A model generated the notes under the pieces. The model did not search any database. It was not told where the DNA came from and worked only from the letters and a program-made list of their open reading frames with translations. The position numbers were made by a program, and so were the translations under genes. Shown piece after piece: positions 8,889 through 18,799 of a stretch of DNA of 50,480 nucleotides (position 1 is the stretch's first letter; the number at the start of each line of letters is the position of its first letter). The stretch comes from an uncultured Paraburkholderia sp. (lineage in GTDB: Bacteria > Pseudomonadota > Gammaproteobacteria > Burkholderiales > Burkholderiaceae): the NCBI GenBank assembly GCA_940747215.1, contig CALNWS010000031.1, positions 1-50,480 of the forward strand, read 5' to 3'.

Positions 8889-9937
8889 ACAGAATACCGC
8901 ACACTCGGCGAGTCGGATGTGAAAGTCAGCCTGATCGGCCTCGGTACCATGACGTGGGGCGAGCAGAACACCGAGCAGGAAGCGCACGCGCAGATCGATT
9001 ACACGCTAGACCACGGTGTCACGCTGATCGACACCGCCGAAATGTATCTGGTGCCGCCGCGCGCGGAAACGCAAGGTTCGACCGAGCGTTACATCGGCAC
9101 ATGGCTCGCGCAGCATCGCAGCGCGCGCGAAAAGATCGTGCTCGCCACGAAGATTGCGGGACCGGCGCGTCAGTCGCGCACAATCCGCGTCACATTCGCG
9201 GCGAAGGCAACCAGTTCGATCGCAAGAATCTGACCGAGGCGCTGAACGATAGCCTCACGCGTCTGCAAACGGATTACGTCGACCTGTATATCAACTCCAC
9301 TGACCGGATCGCAGCACGATGACGTTCGGCCGTGTGTTCTACCCGTGGGTCGACGATGCGTACACGGTGCCGATCGAAGAAACGCTCACGATGCTCGCCG
9401 AATTCGTGAAGGCGGGCAAGGTGCGTCACATCGGCGTGTCGAACGAAACGCCGTGGGGCGTCGCACAGTTTCTGCGCGCGGCGGAAAAGCTCGGCTTGCC
9501 GCGCATCGTCAGTATCCAGAATCCGTACAGCCTGCTCAATCGCACGTACGAAGTGGGTCTCTCCGAGTACGTGCATCGCGACAACATCGGTTTGCTCGCG
9601 TATTCGCCGCTCGCGTTCGGCTGGCTTTCCGACAAATTAAGGCGGCGCACGTCCGGCCGGTGCGCGTATTTCGCTCTTCGAGCGCTTCAAGCGTTACAGC
9701 AAGCCGCAAGCGGTCGAAGCCACTTCGCGTTACGTCGCGCTGACAAAGAAGCACGGACTTTCGCCTGTGCAACTCGCGTTCATCAACAGCCGGCCGTTCG
9801 TGACGAGCAACCTGATCGGCGCGACGTCGCTCGACTAGTTGAAGGAAAACATTGCGAGCGTGGACGTCAAGCTGTCCGACGACGTCCTCGCCGAAATCGA
9901 CGCGCTGCACGAACTGCAGCCGAATCCGGTGTCCTGA
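8889..9937 (+). pseudogene. aldo/keto reductase (Tas-like), multiply disrupted
   Basis: The fragments encode a Tas-type NADPH-dependent aldo/keto reductase: YRTLGESDVKVSLIGLGTMT, DTAEMYLVPPRAETQGSTE, the catalytic-type ATKI and RHIGVSNETPWGVAQF, then ALTKKHGLSPVQLAFINSRP. The start codon position (8889-8891) reads ACA rather than ATG. Frames change near 9185, 9295 and 9640, and a TAG at 9836-9838 interrupts SLD-LKENIASV, where glutamine is expected. The TGA at 9935-9937 ends the original gene. Five independent lesions show long-standing inactivation. Confidence 0.85.
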
Positions 9938-10028
9938 CAGGCCGGTTGCCGCGCGTGTTCGCCTGCTCTCTGCAGCGGCCGCACACGCGCGGCGTCTTCG
10001 ATATCGAAGCCACGCGGCTTCAAAACGC

Positions 10029-11310
10029 TCAGCGAATCGCCAGCTTCACGCGCACCGCATACAGCGCGAGCAGGCTCATCACCGCGCAGAACATCAGATA
10101 GAAGCCCGGCGCGAGCTTATTGCCGGTCGCGTCGATCAGCCACGTAATCACGAACGGCGCGAAGCCGCCGAACACCGTTACGCCGATGTTGTAGCTCGCA
10201 GAAAGTCCGGTTGCGCGCGTCTGCGTCGGGAAAATCTCCGACATCAACGCGGGCAGGGTGCCGAAATACATCGCTTTCAACGCGCCGATCCAGATCAGCG
10301 CGAGCAGCATCGTTGCGAACGACGGATGCGCATTCATGAACGTGAACGCCGGATAGACAGTGACGAGCATCAGCACGGCGGCCACTGCCATGATTCGCAT
10401 GCGTCCCATGCTGTCCGACAGATGGCCCGCGAACGGCGTGAGCAGCGTCAGCACGATACCGGTCGCAAGCGTGGCCGCAAATCCCGTGGACGCCAGCAGA
10501 TGCAACTGCTTGATCGCGTACGTCGGCATATAGAGGATCATGTAGTTGGCCGCCGCGAAATGACGAGCGAGCCGACTGCCAGCAGCATGCGCAGTTTCTG
10601 CGTGACGAACAGATCGCGCAGCAGCGTGCGCGCCTTTGGTTCGGCGTAAAACTCGGTGCCTTCGTCGACATAGCGGCGAATATAGAAGCCGACCGGACCG
10701 ATCGCGAGGCCGAACAGGAAGGGCACGCGCCAGCCCCACGACTCGATCTGCGCGGCGCTCAACTGACCCGTCAGCAGCGCGCCGAAGCCGGACGCGAGCA
10801 AGGTGGCGAGACCTTGACTCGCGAACTGCCAGCTGCCCATGAAGCCGCGCCGCTCGGGCGCGTATTCGACCAGAAACGCCGTCGACGCGCCAAACTCGCC
10901 GCCCGCCGAGAAGCCCTGCACGAGACGCGAGAGCATGATGCCCGCGGGCACCCACAAACCGATCGCCGCATACTGCGGCATCACGGCGATGGTGAGCGTG
11001 CCGATCATCATCAGCGCGATGGACAGCAGTAGAGCTGCCTTACGTCCCGCGCGATCCGCGAGCGAGCCGAGCACGAAGCCACCGAGCGGACGGATCAGAT
11101 ACGAGATGCCGAACGTGCCGAGCGTGAGCATCAGCGAGATCGCTTCGGCGCACGCCGGAAAGACAGCTTCGCGATTGTCACCGCGAAAAAGCCGTAGACG
11201 ACGAAATCGAACCATTCGAGCGCATTGCCGATCGACGCCGCGAGAATGATGCGATGCGCTTTCGCGGCGGACGGCCGCGCGGCGCGGGTTTGCAATGTGG
11301 ACGTGTTCAT
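10029..11310 (-). pseudogene. MHS-family MFS transporter (metabolite:H+ symporter), frameshifted
   Basis: From ATG 11310 the minus strand encodes an MFS permease of the metabolite:H+ symporter family: ALEWFDFVVYG-like start, LADRAGRKAALLLSI, RLVQGFSAGGEFGASTAFLVEY, and GWRVPFLFGLAIGPVGFYIRR. One frameshift near 11170 (after FAVTIAK) and one near 10550 (before NYMILYMPTYA) break it. The last part reads LSDSMGRMRIM and FPTQTRATGLSASYN to TGA at 10029. About twelve membrane helices are expected. Relatives transport citrate, ketoglutarate or proline/betaine. The substrate cannot be assigned. Confidence 0.85.
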
Positions 11311-11411
11311 CGTGAACGTGCCTTGCGTGGAGCGTGGTGACTGGTTGCCGGTTCGGCCAGGGACAAAGCGGTGTGCTTAGGATCAGCCTGGGCTGGCCGT
11401 CACCGTCTCCC

Positions 11412-12811
11412 TTACCCCGATTCGCGCCGGCATGCGGCGAGCGCTCGCCGAGGTTCCAGAAAAGCCCCGCCATGATCTGCAAACCTTCACGCACGACCGG
11501 CCCGAACAGATGCTCGTTCGTCGCGTGCTGCGAGCAGGCCGAATACGAATGCGGCACCCAGATGGTCGGCAGGCCGAGCGTGTCGGCGAACACTTCGTTC
11601 GGCAGCGTCCCGCCGAGATTCGGCAGCACGGCGGTCTTCTTGCCGGTGGTTTCTTCGAGCGACGCAATCGCCCATTTCACCCACGGATCGTCCGGATTCA
11701 GACGTGTGGCCGACGCGCCGCGCTCGACGTCGATGTCGATCATCGAAAAGCCGTTGGCATCCAGATGCGTGCGCAGATGCTGCGCGATGTTTTCCCAGTC
11801 GGTGCTGACCACGAAGCGCAACTGACACACCGCGAACGCCGACGACGGAATCGCGTTCACCGGATTCTCCGGGTTGCCCGCTTTCATCGCGAGCACTTCG
11901 AAACTGTTCCAGCCGAACACGCGCTCCGGCGCGCTAAGGCCCGGCTCGCCCCAGTTTTCGTCGACGGCCGGATCGCCCGGACCGCCGCCGACGGTGATGT
12001 CGGCGAGCGCGCGGCGCACCGCTTCGGGAATCGGCGGCGGACGCAGGCCATCCACGGCGATCACGCCACGAGCGTCGACGAGGCTCGCGAGGGCGTTGGC
12101 CAGCACCGTAGCCGGATTGCGCAGCAGACCGCCCCAGTTGCCGGAGTGATGCGCGCCTTCACGCAGGTTCAGCGAGAGCCTGAAATTCACCGAGCCGCGC
12201 GAGCCGAGAAACACGGTCGGACGACGCGCGGCGAGGCGCGGGCCGTCGGAGGCGATCAGCACGTTGGCGGCCAGTTCTTCGCGATGCGCGCGGCAGATCG
12301 CGTCGAGCCCCGGCGAACCCGTTTCCTCGCCCATCTCGATCAGCAGTTTCGCGTTGAAACCGAGCTTGCCGTCGCGCGCAGAGAGCACGCTCGCAAGCGA
12401 GGCAAGGTTGATGCTGTGCTGGCCTTTGTTGTCCGCTATGCCGCGGCCGTACCAGCGCTCGCCTTCGATCGTGACGGCCCACGGCGTGAGCGGCGCGCGC
12501 CACTGACTGTCGTAGCCGCGCACAACGTCGCTGTGACCGTAGATCAGCACTGTCAGCAGATGATCGCCTTCGTGCCGGTTCGCGATAAGAAATGGCCCGA
12601 ATTCGGCCACCGGGTTGGCGACGATGCGGGTCGTGAAGCCGAGCTCTTCGGCTTCGGGCGTGATCTCGTCGGTGAGGTACGACAGCAGCAGTTCGGCGCG
12701 ATTGCTTTCCTGGCTCTCGGTGCGAAAGCCGACACGGCGGTTCAGCGTCTTCAGGAAAGCGCCGGATTCGAAATGCCCGGTTGCGTGGTCGATGGCCTGT
12801 TGGCGGCTCAT
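11412..12811 (-). CDS. M20-family metallopeptidase (dipeptidase-like), stop codon out of frame
   Basis: ATG 12811, with GGAGAC a few bases upstream, opens a 460-470 residue M20 metallopeptidase: the metal/catalytic motifs IYGHSDVVRG and RGIADNKGQHSINLA are present, as are EMGEETGSPGL and a C-terminal PHSYSACSQHATNEH. The domain appears complete. The expected stop (TAA at 11412-11414) is one frame away, so the literal frame continues for about 290 residues through intergenic DNA and into the broken MFS gene, ending at 10538. An indel close to the C-terminus explains this. The product may still be partly functional; substrate unknown. Confidence 0.8.
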
Positions 12812-12990
12812 GGGGTTGTCTCCAGTACGGGGCGTGGCGGTAGACCAATTGCTTCGAACCGATTCTAGGAGGCCGTTTTTTGTCACAATAATCGTGTTTC
12901 GAAGCTTGCGTTGCCGAAAAGGCAAAGTTCGGCACGCCCCTGGTCGCGCTGTCGCGGTCACTTCACTGTAAAAAGGACGAGGTCACGCCA
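12812..12990. promoter_or_regulatory. divergent promoter region between M20 peptidase and lysR genes
   Basis: The 179-bp gap separates divergently transcribed genes, the usual arrangement for a LysR-type regulator and its target. No operator could be assigned by eye. Confidence 0.35.
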
Positions 12991-14028
12991 ATGGTACTTT
13001 CCCTGCACGGTCTCGCCCTGCGCTACTTTGTCGAGGTGGCGCGCATCGGCTCGCTCAGCGACGCGTCGGAGCGGCTGCACGTCGCCGTGTCGGCCATCAG
13101 CCGCTAGGTCGCGCGGCTCGAAAGCGAGCTGGGCGTGGCGCTGTTCGAGCGGCGTCCGCGCGGCATGGCGCTCTCCGAGGCCGGCGAGCGGCTGCTTGCG
13201 TATGCGCAGCGCAGCCTGCTCGAAGCCGAACACGTGATGAAGGAAATCGGCGGCCTCGAAACGCTTCACGGAAGCATGATCAAGGTGGCGAGTTCCGAAG
13301 GTTTCGCGGCTGATTTTTTGCCGTCGGCGATGGCGGACTTTCGCGGCCAGTATCCGGGCATCGATTTCACGCTGTCGGTCGTCTCGCCGGACGAAGCCAC
13401 ACGCAAGGTGCGCGACGGCGACGCCGACATCGCGTTGACTTTCAGCCTCGCGCCGGAAAAGGGCGTGCGCGTCGAGCACACCGAACGTGTGCCCGTGCTC
13501 GCGCTTCTGCGCACCGATCATCCGCTGGCGTCGCGCGCGAAGCTGTCGCTGGCCGACCTGCAGCGCTATCCGGTCGTGCTGCCCGAACCGGGCACGACGA
13601 TTCGTCAGTTGATCGACATTACTTGTGGGCTAGAAGGTGTGCTGCTCGAACCCGAGCTCACCTGCAACAACAGCGGCGCGATGTATCGCTACGCGCAGAA
13701 GTCCGGCGCGATCATGTTCACGGGGCTGCTTTCGGTGCGCGACCGTTACGCGAACGACGGCTTCGTCGTGTTGCCGTTCACGCATCCGCAACTACACCAG
13801 TGCAGCATCCATTTGCAGACGATGGCGGGACGCGAACTGCCGCCATCGGTGAAAGCGTTTCGCGATTATCTGATCGGACGGATCGGCGGCGCGAAGCCGG
13901 ATGTGGGTGAGGGTGCCTATGGCGGCGCGGAGGCGGGCGCAGAGAAGCGCGTGGGAAAGGGTGCGGTGAGAGTTGCAGCAAAAGTTCCAGCAAACGTGGC
14001 ACCGAGACGCGCGGGAAAAGGGCGTTGA
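12991..14028 (+). pseudogene. LysR-family regulator interrupted by a single amber codon
   Basis: From ATG 12991 the frame encodes a LysR regulator of about 345 residues: winged helix-turn-helix LRYFVEVARIGSLSDASERL and SELGVALFERRPRGMALSEAG, then a substrate-binding domain (SEGFAADFLPSAMADFRGQY, LAPEKGVRVEH, VVLPEPGTTIRQLID). The only lesion is TAG at 13105-13107, codon 39, within the HTH (AISR-stop-VARLE) where the family has glutamine: a single CAG to TAG change. A restart downstream would lack the DNA-binding helix. The C-terminal 45 residues are unusually Ala/Gly/Lys-rich. It is divergent from the M20 gene. Confidence 0.85.
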
Positions 14029-14456
14029 AATAGAGGCGGAAAAAGGCACGCATGCTGCGAACTTGCCCAGACCGACCCGCACACGAGCCCACGTTTCGCG
14101 GCGGTAACGACTGCATCAAAGTGTTAATAAAGCGTGCGTGCCGCAGCTTTGCTTCGCGAGGTCCTGTGTCATCAGAAGCGCGTCAAAGCAATACGCGACG
14201 CGGGTTTCGCTCGTTCGCGCCTCGACGCCGGCTTGCCACTGCGCAAGATAGCGAAAGGTGAAGCGGAGTCAAATCTCTCCAGCCAGATTTCAATTCACGA
14301 CCTACACTGTGGTGGACGGGGCGGGCGGTCCCCTCCCCGCTGGCATGCGCGGCGGGCAGGGCTCCTGCTCGCACCGGTGGTAGGATGCAGCCCGAAAATT
14401 GGAGTGCGGCGCCACGCGTGCCGCTCACAACAAATCGACAGGACTCAGGACATCGA
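14029..14456. other. 428-bp region without a recognisable gene
   Basis: I see no supported coding sequence. The last 40 bases hold the AGGA-type ribosome site of the gene at 14457. GC-rich runs near 14318-14360 could form hairpins. Confidence 0.5.
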
Positions 14457-14879
14457 ATGGCGCAACAAAAAACAAACCCAAAACTCGAACAGGCGCTAAC
14501 GCGTGGTGATCTCGCAATCCGTCAGGCGAATTCTGCGCGCGCCACGGCCCTGCTGCGGGCATTGGCCAAGATTATCGTGGACGCGTCGTCGACGATCGGT
14601 GTCGAAGCCTTCACTCTCATCCAGGATGGCGACAAGATCTACGATCCGGCGGACGGGCTCTGGCCACAGGAGTTGCAAATTTCTCTCGATGGTCCAGTGG
14701 AAGAAGCCGATCCGGACGAAGTGCGCACCGTGCGTCTGATCGCGGACGACCCGGCCACTGTCTTCCGCGTCGAATGGCAGCGTGCGGACGGCAAGATCGG
14801 CCGTCAGGATGGTGGACCGTTCGCGACCGTCGCGTTCATTTCCGACGTGGACATTCCGTGGACGGACGACGAGGACTGA
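14457..14879 (+). CDS. conserved hypothetical cytoplasmic protein
   Basis: A 140-residue acidic soluble protein from ATG 14457, preceded by AGGACTCAGGA. It has no signal peptide or membrane segment. The middle reads as a regular alpha/beta protein (DASSTIGVEAFTLIQDGDKIYD, then DEVRTVRLIADDPATVFRVEWQ), and the end is Asp-rich (DVDIPWTDDED). I do not recognise the family. The frame is intact. The literal 3' extension of the neighbouring ABC permease overlaps its last 76 bases on the opposite strand. Confidence 0.7.
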   Translation: MAQQKTNPKLEQALTRGDLAIRQANSARATALLRALAKIIVDASSTIGVEAFTLIQDGDKIYDPADGLWPQELQISLDGPVEEADPDEVRTVRLIADDPATVFRVEWQRADGKIGRQDGGPFATVAFISDVDIPWTDDED

Positions 14880-15787
14880 AGTCTCCGCACGCCCACATTG
14901 CCTGAAGCAGAAACATAAACAGAAAGCGCATCATGCATGCAGGTGTCTCGCCTGCACGCTCGCTTCATCATCTGGCGGCGGAACAGGATTGCCGACACGA
15001 TGAACCCGCCCACGGCGTGAAGCGCAAGCACGGCCACGTGCAGCACGACGCTGTCTGTTGGACGGCCGAGCATCGCAGGGCGGATCAGATCGACGGCGTG
15101 CGAGAGCGGCAACCACTGCGTCGCGATACGCGCAGCGGCCGGCAACTGTGACATCGGAAAGAACACGCCGGAGAGCAGCAGCATCGGCGTGAGCACGAGC
15201 GTCTGATAGAACATGAAGAAGTCGTACGAAGGCGCGAGCGCTGTTACGACCATCGCCACACTCGCGAATGCTAGGCCCGTCAGCACGATAACGGGCAGCG
15301 CGAGCAGCATCGACGGAAAATTCGCGTAGCCGAGCGCGCCCGCCACCAGCATGATGGCCGCGTCCGACAGCATCGACTTGCTGCCCGCCCAGATCACTTC
15401 ACCGAGCATGATGTCGCCGAGCGTGAGCGACGTGTGCATGATCGCCTCCCACGTGCGCTGTACGTGCATGCACGAAAAGCCCGAATACATCGACTCGAAA
15501 CTCGCCGACATCATCACGTTCGAGGCCACCGTGCCTGCTGCGAGAAAGGCGATATACGAGACGCCGTCCACGTGGCCGACCATCAGTCCGAGTCCAAAGC
15601 CGAGCCCGAACAGATAGATCATCGGATTGGCGAGATTGCCGAACATCGAGGCGATCGCGAGTTTCTTCCACACGAGATAGTTGCGCCGCCACACGGCGAC
15701 CCAGTTGACGGCGTTCGCGGGCAACGCGACGAAAGGCGTTTCTGCGGAAGGCGTACTGCCGGAGGTGTCGTAAGTACGTGCGTCCAT
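14804..15787 (-). CDS. ABC-2 type exporter permease (NodJ-like), stop codon lost
   Basis: From ATG 15787 the frame encodes an ABC-2 permease with six predicted membrane segments: NYLVWKKLAIASMFGNLANPMIYLFGLG, FLAAGTVASNVMMSASFE, and the characteristic LTPMLLLSGVFFPMSQLP. Close relatives are annotated NodJ and pair with a NodI ATPase, here the broken gene at 15966-16882. The natural C-terminus is around FRRQMMK (about 14960). The frame instead runs on another 50 or so residues to 14804, antisense to the next gene, so the stop codon or frame has been altered. Without its ATPase the exporter cannot work. Substrate unknown. Confidence 0.75.
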   Translation of the reverse strand: MDARTYDTSGSTPSAETPFVALPANAVNWVAVWRRNYLVWKKLAIASMFGNLANPMIYLFGLGFGLGLMVGHVDGVSYIAFLAAGTVASNVMMSASFESMYSGFSCMHVQRTWEAIMHTSLTLGDIMLGEVIWAGSKSMLSDAAIMLVAGALGYANFPSMLLALPVIVLTGLAFASVAMVVTALAPSYDFFMFYQTLVLTPMLLLSGVFFPMSQLPAAARIATQWLPLSHAVDLIRPAMLGRPTDSVVLHVAVLALHAVGGFIVSAILFRRQMMKRACRRDTCMHDALSVYVSASGNVGVRRLQSSSSVHGMSTSEMNATVANGPPS

Positions 15788-15960
15788 GCGTGTCCCGGTC
15801 TTGCGGTTCGTGTCTCGTGTTTCGTATCTTGCGTCTTGTGTTACGTGACTGTTGTCTCGTACTACGTGTCTTGCATTACGCGTTCCGCATTACGTCTCGT
15901 GTGTCTCGATGCGTTTCGAGTCGTCCTGACGCTCGAGGCCTGTCTCCGGCCTCGCTGTCG
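15788..15960. repeat. degenerate TCTCGTGT / CATTACG repeat tract
   Basis: Between the permease and the ATPase gene lies a low-complexity tract in which near-copies of GTCTCGTGT, GTATCTTGCGTCTTGTG and CATTACG alternate irregularly (roughly 15800-15912). It has no recognisable coding potential and looks like imperfectly expanded short repeats. Confidence 0.5.
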
Positions 15961-15965
15961 CAGCA

Positions 15966-16882
15966 TCAATCCTGCATTTCACGCCATGTGAGCCGCAGAA
16001 ATACGTCTTCCAGATTGGCCGGCCGATGCAGATAGCACCGATCGGAACGCTGCTTGAGCCGTGCGTGCACCGGCTGCGCGTCGTTCACGTAGCAGAAGAG
16101 CGTCTCGCCGCTGATCTCCGTTCGCTCGACGAGCGGCGCGAGTTCGTCGCGCAGCGCAACCGGATCAGGTCCAAAAATTTCGATGACGTCGCAACCGATT
16201 TCCGACGCGATCAATTCGTTCGACGTGCCTTCGGCAATCTTGCGGCCTTCCTCGATCACGCACAGCCGATGGCAAAGTCGTTCATGCTTCTTCCATGAAG
16301 TGCGTGGTCAGCAGAATGGTTTTGCCGCGCGCGATGAGCGAACGCAGCCGTTCTCATATCAGATGACGCGCTTGCGGGTCGAGACCGGTGGTCGGTTCGT
16401 CCATGATCAGCACGTCCGGATCGTTGACGAGCGCGCGCCAGTGTGAGCCGCCGCTTCATGCCGCCGGAAAGTTCACTCACGCGCGCGTCCGCCTTGCTTT
16501 CGAGCCGCGCGAAATTCCAGCAGCGACGGCACCATGCCCCGGCATTGCGCCGCGAACACTCCGAAATAGCGGCCGAATACCATCAGGTTTTCGCGTACGG
16601 TGAAGTCGGGGTCGAGATTGTCGAACTGCGGCACGACGCCCACGCGCGCCCGTGCAACTCGCGCGCGGCCCGGAATGGGTTCGCCGCACAGGTGGATCGT
16701 GCCTGCGTCCGGTGCGGCGATGCCGAGCAGCATGCGCAGCGTCGTGGTCTTGCCTGCGCCGTTCGGCCCAAGCAGACCGAAACACTCGCCCTGGTTGACG
16801 TGAAACGACAGTCCGCGTCGACAATTGTCTTTTCGCCGTAGCGCTTCTTGACCTGCTGGAATTCGATGGCGGCTTCAGACAT
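15966..16882 (-). pseudogene. ABC exporter ATPase (NodI-like), multiply frameshifted
   Basis: From ATG 16882 the pieces give a NodI/DrrA-type ATPase: [18 protein letters not shown], an out-of-phase Walker A ([12 protein letters not shown]), [20 protein letters not shown], the signature [16 protein letters not shown], Walker B with [27 protein letters not shown] and a C-terminal LEDVFLRLT. Frames change near 16815, 16500, 16440, 16350 and 16285. It would power the permease at 14804-15787. Five or so indels make it a certain pseudogene. Confidence 0.85.
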
Positions 16883-17031
16883 GGATCGGGCGACTCTCTG
16901 GAAACGGTACGATTGGCCGGCAAGGCCGCTTATTCTAGGTCATCGACGCGAATGTCGAGGGTTTGTCCCGCGTAGCGCGCATCTCGCTTGTGCGCTGCCA
17001 CAAACCCGCCAGGCAGCCGTACGGCTTCTTG

Positions 17032-17226
17032 CTATGAAACCTGCATAGGGAATTTCCATGCAGATATCACGCGCACCGCATCGGGGCACGCCTGGCGGGG
17101 CGTCGCGTACGTGAAACCCAGCGCTGCGATCACCACGATCACGATTAGCGTGATGACGAGTGGCTTCGCTGTGCCACGCTTTTTGCTAGGCGATTTGCCC
17201 ATTGAGTTGCGGGTTGAAACTGCCAT
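17032..17226 (-). CDS. small single-pass membrane protein of unknown function
   Basis: A 64-residue protein from ATG 17226, preceded by GGAGAG. A second ATG eight codons in (MGKSPSKKRG) is also possible. A basic N-terminus (SKKRGTAKP) is followed by one membrane helix (LVITLIVIVVIAALGFTYA) and a short tail of about 23 residues. The pattern suggests a cytoplasm-in anchor peptide. No family is recognised. The frame is intact. Confidence 0.55.
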   Translation of the reverse strand: MAVSTRNSMGKSPSKKRGTAKPLVITLIVIVVIAALGFTYATPRQACPDAVRVISAWKFPMQVS

Positions 17227-17342
17227 CGGGTGGGACTCTCCAGGAGATGTGATTTAACGTGGACCTTGGCCACGCCAAAACGATCCACACGATGAGTCCA
17301 TGCGATACGTCTGCACGGCTACAAATGTGCCGCGTATCCCCC

Positions 17343-17727
17343 TCAAACCAGTATCAGCCTTCGGCCACCGCACCCTGAGCCTGCTTCCTCGGCGATGCAG
17401 CGGTCGATCATGCGGCACACCGCGTCCATCGTGCCGACCATGATGAGGCGCGACGGACCGTGATATGCGCGAACCGGCACGCGACGCGTGGGTTCAGCCG
17501 TGTTCAGGTCGGAGTTCAGAGAAACACGCGCAAAACGCGGGCAAAGACGACGGAAGCGCTGACGGAAGCGCCGATGCATGCGTATCGCCGGCTTCGTCCT
17601 CCGGAAAATTGAACAGCGACGGCGTATAGCCGCCGGACGTTCCGGTCAGCGAACAAGGGACGAGCTTGCGCAGATGGCACAAGCGACCGAACTGGCGAAA
17701 AGGCAGCAGGCGGGCGAGGCGTTCCAT
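17343..17727 (-). pseudogene. conserved hypothetical protein, frameshifted
   Basis: ATG 17727, with GGAGAG just upstream, opens MERLARLLPFRQFGRLCHLRK and TSGGYTPSLFNFPEDEAGD. Near 17500 the reading moves to a frame ending at 17343 with SRLIMVGTMDAVCRMIDRCI. These two parts look like one small protein broken by an indel, and the segment near 17520-17590 has an imprecise CGGAAGCGCTGACGGAAGCG repetition. It lies just downstream of lexA on the same strand. No function is assigned; an SOS role is only a possibility from position. Confidence 0.5.
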
Positions 17728-17831
17728 GAGTCTCTCCAAGCGATTCAGCGTTGGGGCGGTGATGTTCGATGACCGGCCCGGCAACGGATAAACCAGTAAA
17801 AGAGCGGACGAATCAAAAAAAGACAGCCGGC

Positions 17832-18482
17832 TTAGAACTCGCCGCGGCGAATCAGGCCGACGGCGACACCTTCCAGCGCAAAGTCCGCACTGCCGGTTTC
17901 CACGAAGATGTTTTCGTAATCGGGGTTCTCGGCGATCAGCTCGAGACCGTTCGGCCAGCGCTTCAGGCGCTTGACCGTGACGTCGTCGCCCAGACGGGCA
18001 ATGATGATCTGGCCGTCTTTCACCTCGCTTTTCTTCTGCACGGCGAGCAGGTCGCCGTCGAAAATGCCGGTGTCGCGCATGGACAGGCCGCGCACCTTCA
18101 ACAGATAGTCTGGCCGGCTCGAGAAGAGCGCCGGGTCGCACGCGTAGTACTGTGAGATATGTTCCTGCGCGAAGATCGGGCTGCCTGCCGCCACACGGCC
18201 GATGAGCGGCAGCGACAACTGCATGATGCTCGCGTGCGGCAGCGTGAACTGATGCGGCGCCTCGTCCGGCGCGCTCAGGAGGCGAATGCCACGCGACGCG
18301 CCGGCGGCGAGTTCGATCACGCCCTTTCGCGCAAGAGCGCGCAAATGTTCTTCTGCCGAGTTGGCTGAACTGAAACCCAGTTCGGCTGCGATCTCGGCGC
18401 GCGTGGGCGGAAAGCCGGTACGTTCGATGGCCCGGTGGATCAGATCGAAAACCTGCTGCTGTCGTGCGGTGAGGTTGGTCAT
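17832..18482 (-). CDS. lexA: LexA repressor
   Basis: The 216-residue protein is an intact LexA, the self-cleaving SOS repressor. The winged helix-turn-helix covers about residues 1-65 ([21 protein letters not shown]). The cleavage site is Ala99-Gly100 (GRVAAGSP), with catalytic Ser134 (VRGLSMRD) and Lys171 (VTVKRLKR). ATG 18482 gives the standard N-terminus MTNLTARQQ. Two SOS-box sequences lie upstream, the nearest only 7 bp from the start, which indicates autoregulation. It is one of the few regulators in the window without a lesion. Confidence 0.97.
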   Translation of the reverse strand: MTNLTARQQQVFDLIHRAIERTGFPPTRAEIAAELGFSSANSAEEHLRALARKGVIELAAGASRGIRLLSAPDEAPHQFTLPHASIMQLSLPLIGRVAAGSPIFAQEHISQYYACDPALFSSRPDYLLKVRGLSMRDTGIFDGDLLAVQKKSEVKDGQIIIARLGDDVTVKRLKRWPNGLELIAENPDYENIFVETGSADFALEGVAVGLIRRGEF

Positions 18483-18489
18483 GACGTCA

Positions 18490-18525
18490 CTGTATGTATG
18501 AACAGGTGACTGTATTTTTATATAG
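18490..18525 (-). promoter_or_regulatory. SOS boxes of lexA
   Basis: CTGTATGTATGAACAG at 18490-18505 matches the CTGT-N8-ACAG LexA consensus exactly. A second, weaker copy, CTGTATTTTTATATAG, is at 18510-18525. The two are 20 bp apart centre to centre, about two helical turns, suiting cooperative LexA binding over the lexA promoter. Confidence 0.85.
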
Positions 18526-18655
18526 CATCTCGCGTAATTCAAGCATTACTTTAAGTTCGTGCTTCCGTGTATCGCTGTGGCGCCGGTTGACGGGTGTTGT
18601 CACGTCCGTTTTCGCGCCCGAACGCCGCATTCGGCTGTCGTTACCACTTTTACGT

Positions 18656-18686
18656 ATTAAAAAATGAAGAAATATTATTTTTTAAT
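18656..18686. promoter_or_regulatory. AT-rich inverted repeat upstream of sbp
   Basis: ATTAAAAAAT (18656-18665) and ATTTTTTAAT (18677-18686) form a perfect 10-bp inverted repeat with an 11-base spacer, in a very AT-rich stretch inside GC-rich DNA. It lies 114 bp before the sbp start. CysB-type regulators bind AT-rich sites upstream of sulfate transport operons, so this is a candidate control region. The assignment is inferred from position. Confidence 0.5.
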
Positions 18687-18799
18687 GATAAAAGCCGTTC
18701 GATAGACTGCTCCTCGGGTTGGCGCTCATGTGCACGTGAACCGCGCCGCAAAACGCACCACACGCTGTTCAAGCGCACTACAACGCGGAGAAAGTTGAT

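Noticed and set aside
11432..12868. A 478-residue plus-strand frame opposite the M20 peptidase
   Set aside because: Its composition (Arg, Ala, His-rich) is that of an antisense shadow, and the minus strand encodes a complete M20 domain.
15788..15960. CRISPR-like array
   Set aside because: Repeat units vary in length and sequence, there are no regular spacers, and no cas genes are present.
14966..16882. Nodulation genes nodI/nodJ as evidence of a legume symbiont
   Set aside because: NodIJ-type exporters of this kind are widespread in non-nodulating Burkholderia, and no other nod genes are present.
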